NCBI GenBank assembly: GCA_937894775.1
Contig: CALAXC010000220.1
Location: forward strand, 1 to 6,885
Length of the DNA stretch: 6,885 nucleotides
Direction: 5' to 3'
Source of the DNA: an uncultured Clostridia bacterium
Lineage (GTDB): Bacteria; Bacillota; Clostridia; Oscillospirales; CAG-272
Position 1 is the first letter of the stretch, and each line of letters begins with the position of its first letter. Both the position numbers and the translations under genes were made by a program. A model generated the notes under the pieces. The model saw nothing but the letters and a program-made list of their open reading frames with translations. It searched no databases and was not told where the DNA came from. This document shows, in pieces, positions 1-4,468 of the stretch.

Positions 1-107
1 GTTGCTTCTGCAGCAGAAACACTCAAGGGCAGCGCAACGATCGCGGTTGTAAGCATAAAGCATACAGCCAAAAGAAGCGCTAAGGATTTCTTTGCGATTT
101 GTTTCAT
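1..107 (-). CDS. Secreted protein, N-terminal fragment (signal peptide only)
   Basis: Only the first 35 codons lie in the window; the gene runs off the left edge. The start ATG is at 107-105, preceded by an AAAGGA-type ribosome binding site. The peptide begins MKQIAKKSLALLLAVC and continues through a hydrophobic stretch to about residue 31 (VSA), then AEA. This is a typical Sec signal peptide: a lysine-rich N-region (K2, K6, K7), a hydrophobic core of about residues 9-27, and a likely signal peptidase I site after the Ala at 32 or 33 (SAA|EA-like). No lipobox is seen, because the single Cys (residue 16) sits inside the hydrophobic core. The mature protein is outside the window, so its function cannot be named. 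The product is probably exported and either released or held at the cell wall. Confidence 0.85.
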   Translation of the reverse strand, partial: MKQIAKKSLALLLAVCFMLTTAIVALPLSVSAAEA

Positions 108-161
108 TGTTTTTTTCCTTTCTTGAAATTTGCCGAAGAAACGGTCGGCATTGATAAGGTA

Positions 162-190
162 ATGATATCATATTTTATCAATTTTGTCAA
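162..190 (-). promoter_or_regulatory. Sigma-A-type promoter for the secreted-protein gene, overlapped by a palindrome
   Basis: Read on the minus strand there is a perfect -35 TTGACA (190-185), a 17-base spacer and a -10 TATCAT (167-162, five of six consensus bases). Transcription should start near 155, leaving a leader of roughly 48 nt before the ATG. The upstream stretch 191-260 is very AT-rich and could act as an UP element. The -10 lies in the 10-bp perfect palindrome ATGATATCAT (162-171), itself within the looser inverted pair TTGATAA (151-157) / TTATCAA (175-181). That arrangement is what a repressor operator would look like, but no regulator is identified. Confidence 0.7.
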
Positions 191-334
191 TCTGTTTTAT
201 ATATTTTATTTAAATAAAATTAATATTTTTATAATTTTTAGAAAGATTGCACAAATAAAAAATCCCTCATCGAAAGCATTTTGTTTTCAGGCGCAATGCT
301 AACTCTATTCGCCCTTGGTAAGCTATATTGTTTT

Positions 335-398
335 GCAGTGATATTCGGTATGCGCCGAGTGGTATTCGCTACACAAGGTTATGCTAAAATATCACTGC
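335..398. repeat. Hairpin-type intergenic repeat with 11-bp perfect terminal inverted repeats
   Basis: The ends GCAGTGATATT (335-345) and AATATCACTGC (388-398) are perfectly complementary. Inside are a small stem TCGG (345-348) / CCGA (355-358) and a second TGGTATTCGCTA unit that looks like a decayed repeat of the first (TGATATTCGG). The design, a long outer stem enclosing short hairpins separated by GATATT-like words, resembles hairpin-rich intergenic repeats that I recall from gut Clostridia genomes. That family link is from memory and was not checked. The repeat is non-coding. Confidence 0.55.
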
Positions 399-468
399 GC
401 GGTAAAACTCTTGCGATATCAATTTTGGGGGGAGGAAAATAGAAAAAGCCGATACGGAAATAAATTAA

Positions 469-506
469 TGTGCCCCCTGTCAAGTAGACAGACTAAAAAA
501 CAAAAG
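469..506 (+). repeat. Left terminal inverted repeat of the insertion sequence (orfB end)
   Basis: The end reads TGTGCCCCCTGTCAAGTAGA and continues to AAAAAACAAAAG. It matches the reverse complement of the right end in three blocks: CCCCT, AGTAGACA and AAAAAACAAAA. The inner part CTGTC (477-481) / GACAG (487-491) is also self-complementary. Confidence 0.7.
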
Positions 507-532
507 AATTTACAAATTGAATAGATTCATAC

Positions 533-562
533 ATCTCCCCCTGCTGCGCAGCAGGGGGAGAT
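533..562. repeat. 30-bp perfect palindrome between orfB and the left end of the element
   Basis: The two 15-base arms, starting ATCTCCCCCTGCTGC, are exactly self-complementary about the point 547.5 and rich in G and C. The palindrome lies six bases past the orfB stop codon (568-570). On the plus strand it is followed by TTTT (562-565), so it can stop transcription entering the element from the left. On the minus strand it follows AAAA but lacks a downstream U-run, so it is a weaker terminator for the transposase mRNA. It could also serve as a structural signal near the transposon end. Confidence 0.7.
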
Positions 563-567
563 TTTCG

Positions 568-1464
568 TCACGCGGCGGTGGCGAAATAATACTCGCACGG
601 TGTCATACAGTTCAGACGTTTTTGGTAGCGACGAGTATTATAAAAGTGTATGTAATTTTCAATGGCGGAAACGAGTTCTTCTCGGCTCGTAAACTTTTTA
701 AGATAGTACATTTCAGACTTCAAAATGCCCCACCAACCCTCCATCGGAGCATTGTCAAGGCATCTGCCAACGCGGGACATACTTTGGATCATACCCGCTT
801 CAACAAGCTTTTGGTGGAAAATCTTGTTTGTGTATTGGAATCCTCTGTCACTATGGAAGATAGGTTTCGCTTGGGGATAAAGAGCCGTTGCCTCATCAAA
901 GGTTTCAAAAACAAGCGCATTATTGTTGCTGTCACCGAGCTTGTACGCAATAATACGTCTGTCGTAAAGGTCGAGTATTGCAGACAAGTAAAGTTTCTTC
1001 ACCTCGGGACCAATGTAATACTTAAACTCCGTAACATCGGTAAGCCATTTTTCAAACGGTACGGTTGCCTTAAAATCTCTGTTCAAAATGTTCTCGGCGG
1101 TAATTTCGGGAGTGGATTTCACGTAATCCGGGCGTTTCTTACGAATAACGGATTTAAGACCAAGAATACGCATAAGACGGCGAACTCTCTTGACGTTAAT
1201 TCTGTGCGGAAGCTCGTCCGTCTTTTCTCGGTTAATGTTAATACACATCTGTCTGTAGCCGAGAACTCCGTTGCTTTCTTCATAGAAATCCTTTACGTAT
1301 TCCGTAATCTGAATATTTAGAAGTTCACTGTTGCTTTGCGCTCTCTTTTTCCACTTGTAGTAGGAAGATCTGTTTAATTTCAGCGCAATACACATTTCCT
1401 TGATGGAATAACCCATATGCGTATTCAAAAATTCAATGGCTATGTAGATATGCTCCTGACGCAC
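568..1464 (-). CDS. IS3-family transposase OrfB, catalytic DDE subunit
   Basis: This is the catalytic (retroviral-integrase-like) part of an IS3-family transposase, which cuts and joins DNA at the element's ends. Residues about 11-40 form an HTH_21-type region (EFLNTHMGYSIKEMC to SYYKWKK). The integrase core spans about 135-290. The acidic triad is visible: D143 in WLTDVTEF, D206 in FHSDRGFQYTN, and E242 in DNAPMEGWWG. The last block is unusual: GWWG follows the glutamate where most relatives have SFFG/SFFK. The frame opens with GTG at 1464, but no ribosome binding site sits at the right distance, so the protein is probably made mainly as an OrfAB fusion by -1 frameshifting from orfA. At 298 residues it has the family's usual length and shows no damage. 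Confidence 0.93.
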   Translation of the reverse strand: MRQEHIYIAIEFLNTHMGYSIKEMCIALKLNRSSYYKWKKRAQSNSELLNIQITEYVKDFYEESNGVLGYRQMCININREKTDELPHRINVKRVRRLMRILGLKSVIRKKRPDYVKSTPEITAENILNRDFKATVPFEKWLTDVTEFKYYIGPEVKKLYLSAILDLYDRRIIAYKLGDSNNNALVFETFDEATALYPQAKPIFHSDRGFQYTNKIFHQKLVEAGMIQSMSRVGRCLDNAPMEGWWGILKSEMYYLKKFTSREELVSAIENYIHFYNTRRYQKRLNCMTPCEYYFATAA

Positions 1465-1469
1465 TCCGG

Positions 1470-1997
1470 TCAGCGACCACCACCTTTCAGCTCCTGTAGT
1501 TTTTTTATGAAGGCGTTTTCAATTTCAAGTTGTCTGTTTTTAGCTTCCAGAATCTTCATTTCAGCTTTGAGCTTCTCAACTTCGGTCATTTCCTCGACCG
1601 GTTTTGTTCTTCCACGGTTGTCTTTTAGCTTGTCTACTCCGCCTTCCTCATATTTACGTACCCAAGCATAGATCTGCTGGTATGACACGTTGTAGGTTTC
1701 TACTGTTAAACCGTAATCCTTGTTGTGTTCAATGCAGAACGCTACTATTTCAGCCCTTTCTTCTTGTGTGGTCTTTCGTCCTTTAGTCATATAGATCTCT
1801 CCTTTGGCGTTGCTACGCTCCTTAAATTCTCTATGACCATTATACCACATTATCCAAACTTCAAGAGTACGTTTTGCTAAAATTCCGTATTTTCTGCATA
1901 CCTCTCGTTGACTGCCTTTTCCCGATAGGTATTCCTCTACTGCTTGTACCTTCAACTCCGCACTATATACTTTGTTTTTGTGCGATCTTCTTTGCAT
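1470..1997 (-). CDS. IS3-family (IS150-like) transposase OrfA, DNA-binding subunit
   Basis: OrfA binds the ends of the element and regulates or joins with OrfB. The 175-residue protein has two helix-turn-helix regions, at about residues 10-50 (YSAELKVQAVEEYLSG, then REVCRKYGILAKRTLEVW) and 75-125 (TQEERAEIVAFCIEHN, then VSYQQIYAWVRKYEEGG). A charged heptad-like helix follows at about 135-170 (VEKLKAEMKILEAKNRQLE), consistent with a leucine-zipper-type dimerisation segment. This two-HTH layout and length match IS150 OrfA proteins. The start ATG at 1997 follows AAGGGGG (2012-2006). The stop TGA (1472-1470) lies 5 bases before the orfB GTG, which is in the -1 frame. Lys165-Lys166 are encoded by the slippery A run. 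Confidence 0.92.
   Translation of the reverse strand: MQRRSHKNKVYSAELKVQAVEEYLSGKGSQREVCRKYGILAKRTLEVWIMWYNGHREFKERSNAKGEIYMTKGRKTTQEERAEIVAFCIEHNKDYGLTVETYNVSYQQIYAWVRKYEEGGVDKLKDNRGRTKPVEEMTEVEKLKAEMKILEAKNRQLEIENAFIKKLQELKGGGR
1500..1506 (-). promoter_or_regulatory. Programmed -1 frameshift site (A AAA AAA) joining orfA to orfB
   Basis: In the orfA frame the sequence is ATA AAA AAA CTA, giving a perfect X XXY YYZ heptamer A AAA AAA. After slipping back one base the frame continues ACT ACA GGA GCT GAA AGG without a stop through to the orfB GTG at 1464 and on to 568. The predicted fusion is 166 OrfA residues plus 310 more, about 476 in all. Possible downstream stems are short: GGTC/GACC at 1478-1468, or CTGAC/GTCAG at 1473-1456. 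The stimulatory structure is therefore unproven. A-run slippage for OrfAB synthesis is established for IS3-family elements. Confidence 0.75.
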
Positions 1998-2006
1998 AAA
2001 AATAAC

Positions 2007-2061
2007 CCCCTTAAAGTAGTCTTGAAAACTTTTTGTTTTTTCGAGTGTCTACTCTAAGGGG
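2007..2061 (-). promoter_or_regulatory. Fold-back stem that hides the orfA ribosome binding site in read-through RNA
   Basis: On the minus strand CCCCTTAGAGTAG (2061-2049) can pair with CTACTTTAAGGGG (2019-2007). In RNA this is a 13-bp stem whose only non-Watson-Crick pair is one G-U, with a 29-nt loop. The 3' arm contains the AAGGGGG that precedes the orfA ATG. A transcript entering from outside the element would carry both arms and mask the site, whereas one starting inside the loop would lack the 5' arm. Similar protection against read-through is known for other insertion sequences such as IS10 and IS50; its use here is inferred. Confidence 0.6.
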
Positions 2062-2070
2062 ATTATATCA
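2029..2070 (-). repeat. Right terminal inverted repeat of the insertion sequence (orfA end)
   Basis: On the minus strand the end reads TATAATCCCCTTAGAGTAGA then CACTCG and AAAAAACAAAAAG. This pairs with the left end in the same three blocks. The exact outer base is uncertain by several positions, because the alignment to the left end needs a small shift near the CCCC block. Confidence 0.65.
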
Positions 2071-2133
2071 ATAAGAAAAATTGTCGGTGGCTTTTCTAAT
2101 GCACGATAGAGTATTTGGTAACAGTAATTATTT

Positions 2134-2796
2134 TCACTTAAACGCCGGAGCGTGGGTCTCGCCCGTTGCAAAAGCGTTGGGTCCGGGATCGGACATAGAA
2201 AAATACATTTTTGCTGCCTTGGTCGTGCCGAAGTCGCGGTTAGAGCCGGTCTGTTGTACCTTATTGAAGGCATCGCGGAACATCTGATTGTGGGCTTCTT
2301 CACGGTTGAGGAGAAAATCAATGGTCTCTCTGACCTTTTTGTCCTCAATCTGGCGGTAGAGATACTCATAAACCACCTTGGCTCTCTGCTCGGACGCGAT
2401 ATTGGAGAGCAGGTCTGCGCACAGGTCGCCCGTGACGGTGACGTAATCTCCCGTCCATGAATATCCCGAAGAATTAATAAGCCCGGGATTCAGTCCGAGC
2501 AGAACGTGCGTCTGCACCTCTCCTGCCTGCACCTTGGTGGCATCCACGTCATGACCGTTAAGAAGATTGATAGTCTGTGCCACCATCTCCATATGACCAA
2601 GCTCCTCTGCGGCGATATCAAGAAAGAGATCCTTGATTTCGGGATCCTTGATCCTGAAGCTCTGCGACATATACTGCATTGCCGCCTTGAGCTCACCGTT
2701 ACCGCCGCCGAGCTGTTCCTGAAGCAGTACGGCGTACTGCGAGTTCGGTCTTTCGACCTCTACGGGATGGAATAATTGTTTTTCATGTTTGAACAT
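2134..2796 (-). CDS. Manganese catalase, CotJC-like family
   Basis: This is a ferritin-like four-helix-bundle dimanganese catalase, expected to convert H2O2 to water and oxygen in the cytoplasm. All five expected metal ligands can be placed: E35 (GELKAAMQY), E65 and H68 (AAEELGHMEM), E136 (ASEQRAKVVYEYLY) and H169 (NREEAHNQMF). The 220-residue protein is a little longer than Bacillus CotJC (about 190), with a tail after residue 185 rich in Gly, Thr and Pro. The start ATG at 2796 follows CGGAGG about 11 bases upstream. It is the last gene of the minus-strand cluster, 65 bases after the FAD/Rieske gene. No cotJA- or cotJB-like gene is adjacent, so a cytoplasmic stress role seems more likely than a spore-coat role. 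No clear terminator follows; the insertion sequence begins about 63 bases downstream. Confidence 0.92.
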   Translation of the reverse strand: MFKHEKQLFHPVEVERPNSQYAVLLQEQLGGGNGELKAAMQYMSQSFRIKDPEIKDLFLDIAAEELGHMEMVAQTINLLNGHDVDATKVQAGEVQTHVLLGLNPGLINSSGYSWTGDYVTVTGDLCADLLSNIASEQRAKVVYEYLYRQIEDKKVRETIDFLLNREEAHNQMFRDAFNKVQQTGSNRDFGTTKAAKMYFSMSDPGPNAFATGETHAPAFK

Positions 2797-2861
2797 AGCA
2801 AATTTAACCTCCGTTTATGGATTTAATACTATTATTTCCCATTATGCGAAGGCGTATACTG

Positions 2862-4166
2862 CTATATTCTTTTATCATCCGTCGCGGGATTGTCGATCAG
2901 CTCGCCGTCTTCAGTGAAACGTGAGCCGTGGCAGGGGCAGTCCCAGGTGTGTTCGGCTTTGTTGTATTTGAGGGCGCAACCGAGGTGTGGACATCGGGGC
3001 GCGGTGGGTGTAAGAAGTCCGATTGCAGACTCAAAAGCATTTACCGCAAGCTGTGGATGAAGAACCGTGCGTGAGGGGTCGAAAACGTCAGCATAAGGGT
3101 TGGGCTTTCCTTGAACGAGATCGCAGAGAATATCTGCGGCGACCATGGCGTTGGTCATGCCCCATTTGTTAAATCCCGTTGCAACGAAGACGTCGGGCGT
3201 GGGTTTTGAATATTGACCGATATAAGGGATATCATCAAGCGTCATACAATCCTGCGTCGCCCACTTGCCGACGATCTCGGCATTTTTGTAATACTTACGG
3301 GCAAAATCTTCAAGCTCCTGCCAACAACCGCCTTGCTTGCCAGTTCGGTGTCCGCCACCGCCGAGGAGCAGAAGATCGCCGTAACTTCGGAAGGACAGTC
3401 CCGTGTCCGATTCATCCACATACATTCCTTCTACTTTTTTGGCGTTTTTGAGTGCAAGAACGTAGGAACGATGCTGATAGAGTTTGAGATAGTACAAGCC
3501 ATGTTTATTGAGCATCGGAAAATGAGTTGCAATAATCAGTTTTTTGTAGGTGATTTCACCGTGATTGGTGATTGCCTTGTGCGGCATCAGTTCCACGACT
3601 TTAGTATGCTCGTAGATTGGCAGATCTTTTGCAATTGTATAGAGAAATTTCAACGGGTGGAACTGCGCTTGATCTCTCACGCGCACCGCCCCTGCGACCG
3701 TAAACGGAAGCTCGCAGGCATCCAAGGACTCGGCTTTCATACCGAGACGCCCCAAGGCGGCGACCTCTTTTTCAATCTTCTTGCGGTCACCCATAGAATA
3801 TACGTAGTTATCCCGCGTTTCATAGTCGCAATCGATCTTTTCACAAAGCCGAGCATATTCTTTGATTGCTTTGTTTTGTGCGTCAATGTAAAGGCGTGCT
3901 TTATCCTCACCAAAGCGTTTGATCATTTTGTCGTAGATCAAACCGTGCCCCAAAGTGATCTTCGCCGTGGTGTTTTTTGTGATACCACCGCTGATCTCAT
4001 TCGCCTCGACCAGTATACAATCCACGCCCGCATTTTTTAGCTTATAGGCGCATAAAATCCCCGTGATCCCGCCTCCGATGATCAAAATGTCGGTGTTTTT
4101 ATTGCTACTCAAAGCATCAAAATGCACACGCTTTGCAGTATCTTCCCAAATAGAATCCATACTCAT
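2862..4166 (-). CDS. FAD-dependent (DAO-type) oxidoreductase with C-terminal minimal Rieske [2Fe-2S] region
   Basis: The N-terminal dinucleotide-binding fold is clear: DILIIGGGITG (about residues 26-36) and the acidic ribose-binding Glu in LVEANEISGG. The DAO-type fold runs to about residue 350, with ATGFNKWGMT near its end. At the C terminus CPHLGC and CPCHGS supply a CxH...CxxH Rieske cluster site, with 15 residues between the two blocks. The extra Cys in each block matches the disulfide pair of bc1/b6f-type Rieske proteins. The arrangement resembles Bacillus YhfW, but this protein is about 70 residues shorter and appears to lack the usual N-terminal half of the Rieske domain. The substrate is unknown. 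The ATG at 4166 is chosen because it overlaps the TGA of the small upstream gene (TGATG); GTG at 4169 and ATG at 4160 are alternatives. It lies in one cluster with the 59-residue gene upstream and Mn catalase downstream. Confidence 0.88.
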   Translation of the reverse strand: MSMDSIWEDTAKRVHFDALSSNKNTDILIIGGGITGILCAYKLKNAGVDCILVEANEISGGITKNTTAKITLGHGLIYDKMIKRFGEDKARLYIDAQNKAIKEYARLCEKIDCDYETRDNYVYSMGDRKKIEKEVAALGRLGMKAESLDACELPFTVAGAVRVRDQAQFHPLKFLYTIAKDLPIYEHTKVVELMPHKAITNHGEITYKKLIIATHFPMLNKHGLYYLKLYQHRSYVLALKNAKKVEGMYVDESDTGLSFRSYGDLLLLGGGGHRTGKQGGCWQELEDFARKYYKNAEIVGKWATQDCMTLDDIPYIGQYSKPTPDVFVATGFNKWGMTNAMVAADILCDLVQGKPNPYADVFDPSRTVLHPQLAVNAFESAIGLLTPTAPRCPHLGCALKYNKAEHTWDCPCHGSRFTEDGELIDNPATDDKRI

Positions 4167-4345
4167 CACTTGCCGTTTACCAGAGAATCCACGTAGTGAC
4201 GCATCTCATCTCTGCTTTTTACCGCGTGTGTTCCTGCGATGATCTGTTGCTTTTGTTCCTCGCTGAGCGTTCCGAACTTCTGCATAGCTTCGGGATTCAT
4301 CGCAAGCGCCATAGCAAAGCCAACCGGCATTTCGTCTTTCGTCAT
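4166..4345 (-). CDS. Small conserved-looking protein of 59 residues, function unknown
   Basis: This short gene is well supported. ATG at 4345 is preceded by GGAGG at a spacing of 7, and the TGA stop overlaps the next gene's ATG by one base (TGATG), implying translational coupling. The protein begins MTKDEMPVGFAMALAMNPEA and continues with a segment of the form QKFGTLSEEQKQQII, then GTHAVKSRDEMRHYVDSLV. It is likely all-helical and soluble: Met/Ala-rich in the first half, Glu/Gln/Lys-rich in the second, with no signal peptide, transmembrane segment or Cys. I do not recognise a named family. The 'FxxLSEEQKQxII' segment loosely recalls the helical tail found in some YdeI-type proteins, but this is too weak to name it. 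It may be an accessory or regulatory partner of the FAD/Rieske enzyme. Confidence 0.85.
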   Translation of the reverse strand: MTKDEMPVGFAMALAMNPEAMQKFGTLSEEQKQQIIAGTHAVKSRDEMRHYVDSLVNGK

Positions 4346-4468
4346 CTTTTTACCTCCGATTTGTGATATGAATAGTATTTGTGATTTTCGGGTCTTACAT
4401 ACCTGTCAAAATCTCGTATAGATCACTTCGGAAATGCCGAAAATAAAAGAGATAACGGAGGTGAAGAT
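4346..4468. promoter_or_regulatory. Divergent control region with a 9-bp direct repeat
   Basis: These 123 bases must carry promoters for both the minus cluster and the plus-strand DUF255 gene. ATTTGTGAT occurs twice on the plus strand, at 4359-4367 and 4377-4385, an 18-bp period. The first copy lies next to the minus-strand GGAGG. A -10-like TACTAT on the minus strand (4377-4372) lies between them without a good -35. A small stem, TTCGG (4427-4431) / CCGAA (4437-4441), sits in the plus-strand leader. The direct repeat could be an operator or activator site; the regulator is unknown. Confidence 0.5.
4394..4422 (+). promoter_or_regulatory. Possible promoter for the DUF255 gene
   Basis: CTTACA (4394-4399) and TATAGA (4417-4422) each match four of six consensus bases, with a 17-base spacer. 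Transcription would begin near 4429, about 40 bases before the ATG. The match is moderate, so this is a candidate only. Confidence 0.35.

Larger units (their letters stand above)
108..468. other. Gene-free stretch between the secreted-protein gene and the insertion sequence
   Basis: No convincing gene is seen in these 361 bases. The open frame covering 99-302 on the plus strand has no ribosome binding site, translates AT-rich DNA and overlaps the promoter. The stretch holds the minus-strand promoter (162-190), an AT-rich block to about 260 and the hairpin repeat (335-398). A purine-rich GGGGGGAGGAAAAT sequence at 427-440 looks like a ribosome binding site, but no usable start codon follows within about 25 bases before the insertion sequence begins. 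Confidence 0.6.
469..2070 (-). mobile_element. IS3-family insertion sequence, IS150-like, apparently complete
   Basis: The element is about 1.6 kb with two transposase frames on the minus strand (orfA 1997-1470, orfB 1464-568) and imperfect terminal inverted repeats. Both ends share the blocks CCCCT, AGTAGACA and AAAAAACAAAA in the same order and orientation relative to the ends. The 175-residue OrfA with two helix-turn-helix regions and the roughly 300-residue DDE OrfB fit the IS150 subgroup. Both frames are open from start to stop, so the copy may be active. The left edge is taken as TG at 469. The right edge lies between about 2061 and 2070, and no clear target-site duplication could be matched there. 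It sits about 63 bases downstream of the Mn catalase stop codon. Confidence 0.85.

Noticed and set aside
99..302. Plus-strand open frame of 67 codons
   Set aside because: It has no ribosome binding site, is a translation of AT-rich DNA rich in Phe/Ile/Asn/Lys, and overlaps the promoter and start of the secreted-protein gene on the other strand.
427..440. GGGGGGAGGAAAAT as the start of a plus-strand gene cut off by the insertion
   Set aside because: No start codon follows at a usable distance before the element, and the DNA on the far side is the 3' end of a convergent gene.
517..1320. Long plus-strand open frame of 267 codons
   Set aside because: It lies antisense to the intact transposase orfB, has no ribosome binding site and no recognisable protein features; the minus-strand frame has the full DDE triad.
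462..2078. Target-site duplication flanking the insertion sequence
   Set aside because: Short AT words match on both sides (TAA, ATTA-like), but the right boundary is uncertain and low-complexity flanks make any match uninformative.
2049..2369. Minus-strand frame of 106 codons running into the insertion-sequence end
   Set aside because: It is in another frame of the Mn catalase gene and crosses the transposon boundary; its sequence has no protein character.
3213..4040. Plus-strand open frame of 275 codons
   Set aside because: It is antisense to the FAD/Rieske gene, whose motifs are clear; the plus-strand translation looks like a random shadow.
4404..4409. Perfect TTGACA on the minus strand in the divergent region
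   Set aside because: No acceptable -10 lies 16-18 bases downstream; the nearest good hexamer (TACTAT) is 26 bases away, too far for a normal promoter.
4346..4468. Riboswitch or T-box leader ahead of the DUF255 gene
   Set aside because: The leader is too short (about 40 bases after the candidate start site) and shows only a 5-bp stem.
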